NCBI GenBank assembly: GCA_965198875.1
Contig: CBDAPU010000001.1
Location: forward strand, 1,364,001 to 1,428,000
Direction: 5' to 3'
DNA from: CBDAPU01 sp965198875
GTDB taxonomy: Bacteria > Pseudomonadota > Gammaproteobacteria > Eutrophobiales > Eutrophobiaceae
Length of the DNA: 64,000 nt
Below, piece after piece: positions 53,854 through 63,539 of this stretch (position 1 is the stretch's first letter; every line of letters starts with the position of its first letter). The translations under genes were made by a program, and so were the position numbers. The notes under the pieces were generated by a model. It ran no database searches, had not been told where the DNA came from, and saw only the letters and a list, made by a program, of their open reading frames with translations.

Positions 53854-56800
53854 ATGCATCTTCTTCAGAGGTTTCTTTCCAATCATGTATTGGCGAACCT
53901 GACCTTCGGCCTGGTGATTGTCCTGGGGGTGGTTTCCTATTTTCAAATGCCCCGTGCGAAGGATCCGGAGATCAATTTTAACTGGGTCAACATCATCACT
54001 GTCTACCCGGGCGCTGCCGCCATCGACATGGAAAGACGGGTGACCGAGCCTATTGAGGATGCGTTGCGGCGTAGTGTTAAAGACATGAAGTTTGTGCTCA
54101 GCACAAGCCGTGATGGTATCTCCAATATCCTGGTGCGGTTTGATCAAGTTGACGAGCGGCTCTTTGATAAACATCTCATTGATCTAAGGCGCGAAGTGCA
54201 AAATACCTATACCGATGAATTGCCGGACGACGCCGAAGATCCGGTGATCTATGAAATCGGCACATCTAACGCCTTCCCCAGCGCCATGGTGGTGATCAGC
54301 AGCGCCGGTGATGATGAGAACCTGCGACGACAGGCGCGTAACGTCAAAAAAGACCTGGAAAGGATCAAAGGGGTGGACCGGGTGGATGATGTGGGTCTTG
54401 CCGATCCGGAGCTGCATGTTGCGTTTATCCCTGAACGCCTGGAGGGCTTAAATGTCACCCCGGCCGATATAGCCGAGACCATACGGGCTTACTTTCGCGA
54501 TGTCTCCGCAGGTGATCTGGAGACAGTGGATGGTAAATGGATAGTGCGTATGCAGGGCACCAGCCCGGATCCTTCGGCGATGAGGGACTTCCCCATTGTG
54601 ACGGCAAACGGCGTGGTTCCCCTGGGGGCGATTGCCGAGTTGACCCGCACCCGGGAGGAGTTGGCCGAGATCGTGCAATACCGCGGCAAGCCGGCGGTCA
54701 CCTTGACGCTCACCAAACAGGCGGACGCCAATGTGTTGAAACTGGTCGACAGGGTGAATGCGTACATTGCACAGCGCAATCAATTTAAGGACGTCACCGG
54801 TGTTGATCTGCATCTGGCCGATGATCAGACCATCAGCACCCGACAGGCGCTGAGGTTAATGCAGAACAATGCGATCATCGGGCTGATCATGGTGTTGTTG
54901 GTGACCTGGGCATTTCTTGGCAGCCGCATCGCCCTGCTTACCAGCATCGGCATTCCTTTCACGCTGGCCGGTACTTTTTTGATCATCAGTGCAGGTGGTT
55001 TCACGCTCAATAACACCGTGCTGCTTGGCGTGGTGATTGCCCTCGGCATGATCGTTGATGACGCCGTGGTTGTGGTTGAGTCTATTTATCATCGATTGCA
55101 ACAGGGGGCGGATGGCATGACGTCTATCATTGATTCGCTGAGGGAGGTGTTTGCGCCGGTCACCACATCGGTGATGACGACGATAGCCGCTTTCCTGCCA
55201 TTGGTGTTGTTGCCCGGCATTCTCGGTGATTTCATGAAAGTCATACCCCTGGTCGTCACCATCGCATTGTTCGTCAGTTTATTTGAAGCCTACTGGATCC
55301 TGCCTGCCCATGTTCTGGCGGTGAAGACGAACTTTAAGCACCCGGGAAGGATACAAATAAAACGTGCGGCGATAACCCATTGGATCCGCTTGCGCTACAC
55401 GAAAGCATTGCTTACGTCTCTTCGACACCCGATTATCACGCTTATTGCGATATTGCTGGTTCTGGCGTTGGCTGTGGGTACGTTAGCCAGTGGTCAGATC
55501 CGCTTTAATTTTTTCGAGTCCGATGCGATTCGCATGTTCTATGTGAATGTGGAAATGCCTCAGGGTTCCTCATTGGAGGATACCAGCGGTGTGTTATCAG
55601 CGGCGGAGCAAGCGGGATTGAAAGAGATCTTGCCCGAAGAGCTGCGTGCCTCGGTTAATTTTGCCGGTCAGCAGTTCACCGACACAGAGCCGTTGTTTGG
55701 TGACGCCATCGGTCAGGTGATGTTCAGTTTGAACCCGAAGGCAGCGGGTGGTCGGCATGTGGCGGAGGTGGCGGCGGCTGTTAAAGAGCGGGTTAAAAAC
55801 ATCCCCGGGCCTGTGAATGTGTCTATTCTGGAGATGAAAGACGGGCCGCCGACACGAAAGGCCATCAGCGTGAAAGTCATGGGGGATGACTACCCCATGA
55901 TTCTTCAGGCGGCGTCCCACCTACGAGACTTCATAAAATCAAACCCGCTGTTCGAAAATATAACCCTCGATTATCGTCCGGGTAATCCTGAGCTGGTATT
56001 GCGTCTTGATGGTGAGGCGATCCAGAGAACCGGGATCAATCCGACCACGGTCGGGCGGGTATTACAGGCCTATGTTGATGGAGAAATCGTCACTGATTTT
56101 CAGGATGAGGGGGAAGAGGTGAAGGTCAGGGTGATAGCGAAAAAAGATGCCGGTGATGGTATCGAAAACCTGATGCGACAGACTATCGCCCTGCCCGATG
56201 GCCAGTCTATCGCCCTCGGTGAGTTGCTGATAGCCGAGCCGGGCAGGGGACAACAAAACATTCGCCACTATAATTTTCGCAGGGCCATCACCCTGGAAAG
56301 TGATATAGATAAAAGCCGGATCGATACCATTGCAGCCAATAACCTTATCAAGGATGAATGGGCTGAGCGCTTGCAGGCCAGGTACCCCGGGATCTCTCTG
56401 GATCTGTCCGGTGAGCTCGATGATCTGCAGGAGAGCCTTGACGCCATCTGGGTGTTGTTTCTGTTTGGTGTGGGTATTATTTATATTATTTTAGGTACGC
56501 AATTTCGCAGTTATTTTCAGCCGTTTATGATCATTGCGACCGTGCCATTGGCCTTTACCGGAGTCACATTGGGCCTTTTGGTGACACAAAATCCCCTCAG
56601 CCTGTATACCCTGTATGGCGTGGTCGCCCTGGCGGGTATTTCAGTGAATGCCGCCATCGTTTTAATCTCCGCCGCCAATGCCCGTCTGAGTGATGGCATG
56701 AGTTTATTACATGCCACCGTGTATGCAGCAAGAAGACGGGTTATCCCCATTTTGATCACCTCATTAACGACCATTGCCGGCCTGTTCTCGCTGGCCGCCG

Positions 56801-56952
56801 GGCTGGCCGGTAAATCGCTGATCTGGGGGCCGGTAGCCACGGCAATCGTTTGGGGGCTGGCCTTTTCAACGGCCCTGACGTTGTTTGTTATTCCACTGCT
56901 CTACAGAACCTTTATGGCCTATAGTCCGAGGCTGGCTGAGAACAGGCGTTAA
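53854..56952 (+). CDS. RND efflux pump inner-membrane transporter
   Basis: This 1032-residue protein is a full-length RND permease with 12 membrane helices and two large periplasmic loops. It shows 'VYPGAAAIDMERRVTEPIEDALR' (in part), 'TRQALRLMQNNAIIGLIMVLLV' (in part), and the proton-relay D402-D403 in 'GMIVDDAVVVVE'. The second-half helix carries 'SVNAAIVLISAAN'. Sequence style is closer to the HAE-1-like pumps with uncertain substrates than to AcrB. The ATG is 2 bases past the adaptor stop. A strong hairpin follows. Confidence 0.93.
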   Translation: MHLLQRFLSNHVLANLTFGLVIVLGVVSYFQMPRAKDPEINFNWVNIITVYPGAAAIDMERRVTEPIEDALRRSVKDMKFVLSTSRDGISNILVRFDQVDERLFDKHLIDLRREVQNTYTDELPDDAEDPVIYEIGTSNAFPSAMVVISSAGDDENLRRQARNVKKDLERIKGVDRVDDVGLADPELHVAFIPERLEGLNVTPADIAETIRAYFRDVSAGDLETVDGKWIVRMQGTSPDPSAMRDFPIVTANGVVPLGAIAELTRTREELAEIVQYRGKPAVTLTLTKQADANVLKLVDRVNAYIAQRNQFKDVTGVDLHLADDQTISTRQALRLMQNNAIIGLIMVLLVTWAFLGSRIALLTSIGIPFTLAGTFLIISAGGFTLNNTVLLGVVIALGMIVDDAVVVVESIYHRLQQGADGMTSIIDSLREVFAPVTTSVMTTIAAFLPLVLLPGILGDFMKVIPLVVTIALFVSLFEAYWILPAHVLAVKTNFKHPGRIQIKRAAITHWIRLRYTKALLTSLRHPIITLIAILLVLALAVGTLASGQIRFNFFESDAIRMFYVNVEMPQGSSLEDTSGVLSAAEQAGLKEILPEELRASVNFAGQQFTDTEPLFGDAIGQVMFSLNPKAAGGRHVAEVAAAVKERVKNIPGPVNVSILEMKDGPPTRKAISVKVMGDDYPMILQAASHLRDFIKSNPLFENITLDYRPGNPELVLRLDGEAIQRTGINPTTVGRVLQAYVDGEIVTDFQDEGEEVKVRVIAKKDAGDGIENLMRQTIALPDGQSIALGELLIAEPGRGQQNIRHYNFRRAITLESDIDKSRIDTIAANNLIKDEWAERLQARYPGISLDLSGELDDLQESLDAIWVLFLFGVGIIYIILGTQFRSYFQPFMIIATVPLAFTGVTLGLLVTQNPLSLYTLYGVVALAGISVNAAIVLISAANARLSDGMSLLHATVYAARRRVIPILITSLTTIAGLFSLAAGLAGKSLIWGPVATAIVWGLAFSTALTLFVIPLLYRTFMAYSPRLAENRR

Positions 56953-56990
56953 GGTCTTCTTAAAACGCTCGATGGATTAACGCATACATC

Positions 56991-57015
56991 GCTCATGCAG
57001 GCGCCTTGCATGAGC
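56991..57015 (+). terminator. Strong hairpin after the RND pump gene
   Basis: GCTCATGCA (56991-56999) and TGCATGAGC (57007-57015) form a perfect 9-bp stem with a GGCGCCT loop; AGGCGCCT at the loop edge is itself palindromic. It is followed by CCGCTTTTGCG, a short T stretch. It is a probable terminator about 40 bases beyond the stop codon, although the U-tract is poor. Confidence 0.6.
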
Positions 57016-57081
57016 CCGCTTTTGCGTTGGGCAAAAGAATCGATTATTTTGCGGTAGTTCCCCTAGAGAATTGAGGCATGT

Positions 57082-58629
57082 ATGAACGGTGCTGAAAGTC
57101 TGTTACGCACTTTAGTCAACAACAACATCACCACCTGTTTTACCAATCCCGGCACCTCGGAAATGCAATTTGTCGCCGCTGCCGATCGAGTGGATGGTAT
57201 GCGTTGTGTGTTGTGTTTGTTCGAGGGGGTGGCCTCAGGGGCGGCCGATGGTTATGCGAGAATGCTCGGCCATCCACCGGCAACACTGCTACATCTCGGC
57301 CCGGGATTGGCCAATGCCCTGGCGAATTTTCATAATGCCATGCGTGCCAATGTGCCCATTATCAATATCGTCGGCGATCATGCCACTGATCATAAAGCCT
57401 GTGATGCGCCCCTGGGATCTGATATCGCCGCCTATGCCAAACCCGTCTCGGCCTGGATCAAGGAGACGGCAACGGCCGATCACATATCAGTGGACACGGT
57501 ACAGGCCATCGAGGCGGCGCTCAAACCACCGGGCTCTATTTCAACCCTGATCGTCCCGGCCGATTATTCCTGGCATGAAACCGCTGTGATCAGTCAGGAC
57601 AAGGCGGTTATAAAGGCTCGCCCGAAAGTAGATGATGCGCGGATCAAAGAAATCGTTGCGGTGCTACGAAAAAAACAACCCACCATGATCTTGATGCGAG
57701 GTCAGGCGTTGTTGGAGCCGGGCAGTGCGCTGGCCAGTGTGATCAGTCATCATACCGGCGCCAGGGTATTTTCCGATACATTTACAACGCGCATACCAAG
57801 AGGTGCAGGGCGCACCAACATCGAGCGTCTGCCTTATTTCCCTGAGGCCATTGTTGATACATTAAAAGCGTTTAAACACCTGATATTGATCGGGGCGAAG
57901 CCGCCGGTGGGTTTTTTTGCCTACTCGCATTTGCCCAGCCATTTAATTCCACAGGGCTGTCACGTCTATCAGCTAACCAGGATTGAAGAAGATGCTGTGG
58001 ATGCGTTATCCAGGGTGGTAGATGAGTTAGGTGCGGGGTCCACTCCACCTGATTTCATGCCGTTACAAAAACCGGACTTGCCGACAGGTGATGTGACCCC
58101 TGAGAGCATTGCCCTGAGCATCTCGGCATTGATCCCGGAAAATGCGATAGTCGCCGAGGAGGCCATCTCATCGGGCAAAGAGTTGATCCCCTTGACGGCG
58201 AGCGCCGAGCCCCATGACTGGTTATTCACCACCGGTGGTGCGATTGGCCAGGGTTTGCCCAATGCCGTGGGCGCCGCTATTGCCTGCCCCGACCGGAAGG
58301 TGCTGTGTATACAGGCAGACGGAAGCGGTATGTACACACTGCAATCGCTCTGGACGATGGCCAGAGAGTCACTGAACATCACCACGATCATACTTGCCAA
58401 CCGCACCTATCAAATACTCAACATTGAGTACCAACGTGTGGGCGCTGGTGCGCCCGGCCCGAAAGCGAAGTCCATGTTGGATATCGATGAGCCGGAAATC
58501 AACTGGGTGAAGCTGGCGGTGGGTATGGGGGTAGTAGCCTGTCGGGTAACAACATTAGCGCAGTTAAATAAACAGCTTGCCGCTTATCTTGCCGAGCCGG
58601 GGCCGAACTTGATAGAAGTGATTTTCTAG
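57082..58629 (+). CDS. Thiamine-diphosphate enzyme, acetolactate synthase-like
   Basis: The 515-residue enzyme has the three domains of the ThDP-dependent decarboxylase/synthase family. The N-terminal Pyr domain carries the catalytic glutamate E48 in 'CLFEGVASGAADGYAR'. 'LLHLGPGLANALANFHNAM', in part, marks the subgroup often annotated as 'acetolactate synthase large subunit'. The C-terminal PP domain has the cofactor motif D413-G-S...N440 ('ADGSGMYTLQSLW', 'LANRTYQI'). No regulatory small subunit (ilvH) is adjacent, so a true branched-chain synthesis role is doubtful; benzoylformate-decarboxylase-like activity is possible. It stands alone. Confidence 0.85.
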   Translation: MNGAESLLRTLVNNNITTCFTNPGTSEMQFVAAADRVDGMRCVLCLFEGVASGAADGYARMLGHPPATLLHLGPGLANALANFHNAMRANVPIINIVGDHATDHKACDAPLGSDIAAYAKPVSAWIKETATADHISVDTVQAIEAALKPPGSISTLIVPADYSWHETAVISQDKAVIKARPKVDDARIKEIVAVLRKKQPTMILMRGQALLEPGSALASVISHHTGARVFSDTFTTRIPRGAGRTNIERLPYFPEAIVDTLKAFKHLILIGAKPPVGFFAYSHLPSHLIPQGCHVYQLTRIEEDAVDALSRVVDELGAGSTPPDFMPLQKPDLPTGDVTPESIALSISALIPENAIVAEEAISSGKELIPLTASAEPHDWLFTTGGAIGQGLPNAVGAAIACPDRKVLCIQADGSGMYTLQSLWTMARESLNITTIILANRTYQILNIEYQRVGAGAPGPKAKSMLDIDEPEINWVKLAVGMGVVACRVTTLAQLNKQLAAYLAEPGPNLIEVIF

Positions 58630-59023
58630 CCATCATGCTGGCGTGAGCAGGCGTCCAGCAACATGAAGTGCCATAATGCAGAAGCCCCCGCTCTTTTTAA
58701 CCAAAGGTTAAAATGTTGATAACTGGTATTCTGTTGGCCGAATGTCCCCATGATCAAGCATCGACCAGGTCGCACTGGTAAATCCCGCCAGAGATAAACT
58801 GCAAGCATCCGATAAAAAACGCTTTGCAGGTTATTACGACTCCCGGATAGGTACGCTCTTTTAGCATGGCGGTGCATATCTTCAAAGACATGTTCATCTG
58901 CGAGCGGTTGCCGGGGTATGGCAAGGGCAAGCTCACTCTGTTGTTTTAAGCGAAATAAATCTTGCACGATTGCCTTTTTCTTTACATCATTTACAAAGTC
59001 TCAACAGGTCTCCAGGCAACATT
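58630..59023. other. Intergenic boundary before the AT-rich ATPase-nuclease gene
   Basis: This 394-base gap holds an AT-rich perfect inverted repeat, TTTTAACC (58695-58702) and GGTTAAAA (58706-58713) with an AAA loop. A minus-strand frame of 113 codons spans most of the gap (GTG start at 58967). Its codon use is not implausible, but I recognise no family and it has no clear ribosome site; it could be a gene remnant. A weak TTGCAC / CATCAT pair at 58962-58990 might be a promoter for the gene that follows. Confidence 0.4.
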
Positions 59024-62000
59024 ATGAATGAAGGGTTAGCTGAATTAACAAAAGATCGGCAGGAGCATGTTAAATCATGTCTTAAAAATGGCGATGAGTC
59101 TCACAAGATACTCTCAGAGCTTTATTCAGACCCTGCGCACTTCATTGACGAACTCCTGCAGAATGCGGATGATGCAGAAGCTGAGGAAGTGAGATTTGAA
59201 TTAACTGGTGAGCATCTGACATTTAAGCATGATGGCAGACCGTTTGATTTGAATGATGTTGACTCCATTACAAAAATAGGTAAATCAACAAAGAAAGACG
59301 ACATTAATCAAATTGGCAAGTTTGGAGTAGGTTTTAAATCCGTATTTGCAGTGACCGAGGCGCCAGAAATTCACTCCGGAGACTACCATCTCAGCATCAT
59401 TGATTATATTGTGCCGGAAGCAATAGCGTCACAGGAAGCCAATGAAAGCACCCGCATCATCCTGCCCTTTAATCATCCCGATAAATCTGCTGGGCATGTC
59501 TATCAGAAAGTAGCCGAGAGACTGGAAAATCTGGAATCTGAATCACTTTTATTTTTAAGAAGTATTCAGGAGATTCAGTGGGAAACCCAATCAGACAAGG
59601 GCCATTACATGGCTGAGATACGGGAAGACGACGCAACCCTGATTTCAGAGCGAGGCACAAGTGGGGCCTCAAAAAATGATCTGCTGAAAGACTATATAAT
59701 ATTCAAAGAAGACATTGTAATAAAAGAAAAACCACTCAATATCGCGATTGCCTATCTGAAGGAAGGCAATAAAATCATTCCCGTGCCTGATCCCAGGTTG
59801 CATGTATTTTTTTCCACGAAGGAAGAACCCCGATTGAAGTTTCTGGTTCACGCCCCGTATAAAACCACACCCACTCGTGAATCCATAAATTTTGAGGATG
59901 CACAAAATAAGAAAATTACCGATGCGTTATCCACACTGATTGCACAAAGCATTGATAAAATTAAAGCGCAACATCTGCTGGATGCTGATTTCCTGTCCAT
60001 ATTGCCGATATACCCTGAAGAATCCCATCCTTTATATGTCAAAGCATTTGAAAAGGTTAGGGAAGCATTACTATCAAATGACTTATTACCAACATCGAAT
60101 AAAACTCATGTAAAGGCTGAAAATGCGCTATTGGCCCGCGGCAAGGACCTGGCGGATTTATTGAACGCTGAGGATTGTTCAACATTGTTCAATAGAACAT
60201 CCTGGCTGGACACATCAATCACACAAGATAGAACATCTGCTCTTTGGAAGTATCTGCAAGATCAGTTGGAAATACCTTTACATGATATGGCAAGTTTCTG
60301 CAAAAAAATCGATCAGGTATTCATGGCTGGAAAAACAGACCAGTGGGTTATTCAATTCTATTCCAGTGCGAAAGAAAACGAGAGCCTTTACACAAAGCTC
60401 TACTGGCCACGCGGGATTTTAAGACGAAAACCCATCATTCGTTTGCAGGATGGCTCGCATGAGAGTCCGGACGATGAAAATGATGAAATACAAGTATATT
60501 TGCCCGCCACCGATAGAGAGTCGGAGTTTAAGACCATCAAGAAAGAAATACTTCATGACGAAGCTGCAAAAGCGTTTTTAACAGCCCTCGGCCTTAAAGA
60601 ACCCGATGACATAGCTGAAATCAGGGAATTTGTTATTCCCAAATATGATGGTAGCCACATTGAAATTGAAAGGGACGACTATGTTGAAGACTTCAGGAAA
60701 GTATTCAGTATTTGGAAAAACTCTGATGAAGATAGAAAAAAAGAGATCGTTAATTTAATAGGAAAAACAAAATTTGTGTGGTGCCAGAATCCTGCTCAAA
60801 ATCCTGCCGATCAATTTTTATGTCAGCCCGGTGATGTTTATTTTGATTCTGAAAAACTAAAAAGCTGGTTTGCAGGCAATCCTGATGAAAGCATCTACTT
60901 CATCGATGCTGATTTATTGGCAGATGGAGAAAGTAGAAAATTCCTTAAAGCCCTGGGGGTTCGAGATGAAATAAAAATACAAGGCACGGAGAATATAGAC
61001 TTACAAGCACATGGGTTCCATGAGAGAAGTGTTGATGGTTTTAATGCAGATTTTGATATCCACGGACTGGATTTCGCCTTGCAGGATATCACTATCGAAC
61101 GCTCGAAAATGATATGGGAGATACTGCTTATATATCCAAACAAATTAAGAGGATACATTGATTACAGAACACGCAAGTCTGATGACTGGCAAAGAAGAGA
61201 AGAACCACAAAAGTCAAAGGCACTTAAGGCCATGGAAGAAGTATTCTGGCTATATGATGGCGACGATCAACTCATTGAGAAACCCCCTGGTGAGATAGAG
61301 CTTGATGATTTATCTGATGATTATAAAAAGGATGATGACAATATTGACAAACTGATCAAAGCCCTTGGGCTGAAACTGGATATAATTAAGCAGTTCGAAG
61401 AGGCAACTGGCATGATGGCCGTTCTACCAGAGGAATATTCTGAATTTGAAAAATGGAAAGAGCAAGAGAAGATTAAACATAGTAGAAATAAATCTGAAAC
61501 CCGGGATGAACCGCCAAGCTGGGAGCCTGACGTGGATGTCGGTAAAGTCGAAATAACTGAGGATACTTCGGGGCATTATCAACACACTGAAAACGATTTA
61601 TCGGGGCAAGTTAGTCAAGTCAACAAGGAAGATGATGATACGGATAAGGGACGGGCAGAAAAAAGTAGCGCACACTCTAATGAATACAGGAACAGCAAGG
61701 AAATAGGTCAATTTGGAGAGTCTCTTGCAAAAAGGCATCTGGAGGAGAAATACCCTGAACATGAGGTGGTCTGGCTTAATGACGGTGGCAATATTGGCAA
61801 AGGCTATGACTTTGTCATCAAAAAAGAAGATGAAGAAGTTTTCTACTATGAGGTTAAGAGCAAAGTTAATTCCGCCCCTCAGCTTTTCGACATATCCGGC
61901 GCCCAGTGGGATTGGGCAAAAAGGCTGAACAGGGAAAGTCGGGGAGATATGTATAAAATACTCCTCATATCCAATGCCGGGAAGAAGGAATCTAAAGTGA

Positions 62001-62074
62001 AAGAGCTTTCCGACCCTGTGGCACTTTGGGGGCTAGGGGAATTATATGCAGATCCCGTGAGAATAAAACTTTAG
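59024..62074 (+). CDS. Sacsin/NO VEIN-like GHKL ATPase fused to a DUF3883-type nuclease-like domain
   Basis: The 1016-residue protein starts with a GHKL ATPase: N-box 'HFIDELLQNADDAEA' (E43, N47), G1 'DGRPFD' (70-75) and G2 'IGKFGVGFKSVF' (97-108), the sacsin/Hsp90-like pattern. Residues about 120-800 are unassigned. A charged, probably disordered linker (about 810-890) leads to a C-terminal DUF3883/NO VEIN-C-like domain: 'IGQFGESLAKRHLEEKYP', then D929 in 'GKGYDF' and E943-x-K945 in 'YYEVKSK', a PD-(D/E)XK-like arrangement. The gene is AT-rich: sample 60-base stretches hold 22 (59041) and 16 (60721) G/C, against 38 at 58261 in the previous gene. I infer horizontal transfer and a defence role; neither is proven. 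The ATG start has AGG 8 bases upstream. Confidence 0.85.
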   Translation: MNEGLAELTKDRQEHVKSCLKNGDESHKILSELYSDPAHFIDELLQNADDAEAEEVRFELTGEHLTFKHDGRPFDLNDVDSITKIGKSTKKDDINQIGKFGVGFKSVFAVTEAPEIHSGDYHLSIIDYIVPEAIASQEANESTRIILPFNHPDKSAGHVYQKVAERLENLESESLLFLRSIQEIQWETQSDKGHYMAEIREDDATLISERGTSGASKNDLLKDYIIFKEDIVIKEKPLNIAIAYLKEGNKIIPVPDPRLHVFFSTKEEPRLKFLVHAPYKTTPTRESINFEDAQNKKITDALSTLIAQSIDKIKAQHLLDADFLSILPIYPEESHPLYVKAFEKVREALLSNDLLPTSNKTHVKAENALLARGKDLADLLNAEDCSTLFNRTSWLDTSITQDRTSALWKYLQDQLEIPLHDMASFCKKIDQVFMAGKTDQWVIQFYSSAKENESLYTKLYWPRGILRRKPIIRLQDGSHESPDDENDEIQVYLPATDRESEFKTIKKEILHDEAAKAFLTALGLKEPDDIAEIREFVIPKYDGSHIEIERDDYVEDFRKVFSIWKNSDEDRKKEIVNLIGKTKFVWCQNPAQNPADQFLCQPGDVYFDSEKLKSWFAGNPDESIYFIDADLLADGESRKFLKALGVRDEIKIQGTENIDLQAHGFHERSVDGFNADFDIHGLDFALQDITIERSKMIWEILLIYPNKLRGYIDYRTRKSDDWQRREEPQKSKALKAMEEVFWLYDGDDQLIEKPPGEIELDDLSDDYKKDDDNIDKLIKALGLKLDIIKQFEEATGMMAVLPEEYSEFEKWKEQEKIKHSRNKSETRDEPPSWEPDVDVGKVEITEDTSGHYQHTENDLSGQVSQVNKEDDDTDKGRAEKSSAHSNEYRNSKEIGQFGESLAKRHLEEKYPEHEVVWLNDGGNIGKGYDFVIKKEDEEVFYYEVKSKVNSAPQLFDISGAQWDWAKRLNRESRGDMYKILLISNAGKKESKVKELSDPVALWGLGELYADPVRIKL

Positions 62075-62177
62075 GTACTAGTATAAATAACCCGAATTAT
62101 TTGTGTAGTTTACTCCGTCTTTCAAGGCGCCCAGTCATGGTTTGGGTGTGCCATCGTTGAATCGCCGCCCGCCCTCT

Positions 62178-63059
62178 TTAACTATAGGCAGACTCACTCA
62201 CCCGGCTGTGCCTAAGAACATAAATACCGCTGATGACAATGATGATAATGCCAATCCAGGTATACTGATCGGGGAGTTCCCGCCAGATCAGAAAGCCGCT
62301 GATGATGGTCCAGATCAAACGCACATAGTCCAGTGGTGCGATCACCGCTGGTCTGGCGAGACGCATCGCCTCTATGTAACAACCCAGCGCCAGCGTTTGT
62401 GACAACCCTAAGGAAATGAACATGAGCCAATGATTGAAAGTGGGGGTTATCCATGCGCTCATCGCCCAGTAAAAAAATAGAATAATACCAGCGATGGGCA
62501 AATAAAAATTCAGTGACCAGTTGTTTTCCGTTGCGCCTAAATAGCGCGCCGAGTTGACCAGGATCCCGATTAGAAAAGAGACGAGCAATGTCGTGAGATG
62601 GGCGATATGAAAATGCGCCGGGGTCGGTCTTAATATGATAAGAACACCAATGAACCCAACGCCAATGGCAATCCATGATTGTCTTGAAACCGCCTCTTTT
62701 AAGAACCACGGTGAGAATATGGCGACAAAGAACGGTATCGCAAAAGTCAATGATACGTATTCGGCTAAGGGAATGCTCTGCAAACCATAAAAAATCATCA
62801 AGACGGCGAAACCACTCATGACACTACGAAGGGCATGCCATCCGGGTCTTTTCGTTTTCAGTTTACTTAAATTGGCCGTTATGCAGATGGCGATGAATAA
62901 AATCATCGTTCCGGTAACGCTTCGTAACCAGGTAACCTGCACCACCGGATAAACGGCGGTCAGCCATTTCCCCATCACATCCGATGCAGAGAAAAACAGG
63001 GTTGAGGCGAGGAGATAGACGATGGCCACATAAGGTCTGTGTATGCGGGTTTGCTCCAT
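62178..63059 (-). CDS. EamA/DMT-family transporter
   Basis: The 293-residue protein has about ten membrane helices in two homologous EamA halves: 'YLLASTLFFSASDVMGKWL', 'WLRSVTGTMILF', 'SIPLAEYVSLTFAIPFFVAIF' (in part) in the first, and 'ARPAVIAPLDYVRLIWTIISGFLIWRELP' (in part) in the second. This branch includes exporters of metabolites, S-adenosylmethionine or amino acids; the substrate here is unknown. I start at the ATG before 'EQTRIHRPY', close to the first helix. In-frame starts at 63128 and 63161 would add a polar N-terminus. It converges on the AT-rich gene. Confidence 0.88.
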   Translation of the reverse strand: MEQTRIHRPYVAIVYLLASTLFFSASDVMGKWLTAVYPVVQVTWLRSVTGTMILFIAICITANLSKLKTKRPGWHALRSVMSGFAVLMIFYGLQSIPLAEYVSLTFAIPFFVAIFSPWFLKEAVSRQSWIAIGVGFIGVLIILRPTPAHFHIAHLTTLLVSFLIGILVNSARYLGATENNWSLNFYLPIAGIILFFYWAMSAWITPTFNHWLMFISLGLSQTLALGCYIEAMRLARPAVIAPLDYVRLIWTIISGFLIWRELPDQYTWIGIIIIVISGIYVLRHSRVSESAYS

Positions 63060-63539
63060 CAGTACTTTGGCCCATGCGGGGCTCTCGCCTCCCTCAAATG
63101 CCGATTGATCAGCATATAAACCCCGCATCTCGAAAAGCTCGGCCCTCGCAGAAACGAACAATTACGCATTTTAAGGCAGGCTTAATGATCACGTCTTCGC
63201 ACAATACTTGCGTCTATTTTTCTTACCCCTGATGGGTCATGACATGCCTGCATAGTGTTGCGCGCTTCATCCTATGGATGCTCTTAGCGATCAAAACACA
63301 AATGCCGATCAGTGAGTGCGGAAAGCCGCTTTGATGGCGAGAATAACTGCCCGGAAGATGATCCGCCAATACACCTGGGAAGCCAGCATCATGCTCAACA
63401 ACACCGCTTTTTGAAATATAGACTGACGACATGCGATGCCCTTCCTTCTTATAAAGCGCGGCGTCCCGGATTTAAGATAGAGCCGGGCGCACAGGAGAGA
63501 AGTGTGAATGAGAAGCGGGTTTTATACAGCCGTTTGCGA
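63060..63539. other. Intergenic region between the transporter and etfA
   Basis: This roughly 480-base stretch includes the possible N-terminal extension of the transporter (to 63161). The remaining 378 bases show no frame I believe in, no RNA gene and no strong terminator for the incoming etfA transcript. Confidence 0.4.

Noticed and set aside
58626..58967. 113-codon minus-strand frame with GTG start
   Set aside because: I recognise no family, there is no clear ribosome site, and it fills an otherwise empty gap; it is kept only as a possible remnant, not as a gene.
58684..62188. Imperfect repeat flanking the AT-rich gene (58684-58707 and 62167-62188)
   Set aside because: Similarity needs gaps and several mismatches, and the right copy covers the end of the transporter gene, so it is probably coincidence and not a target-site duplication.
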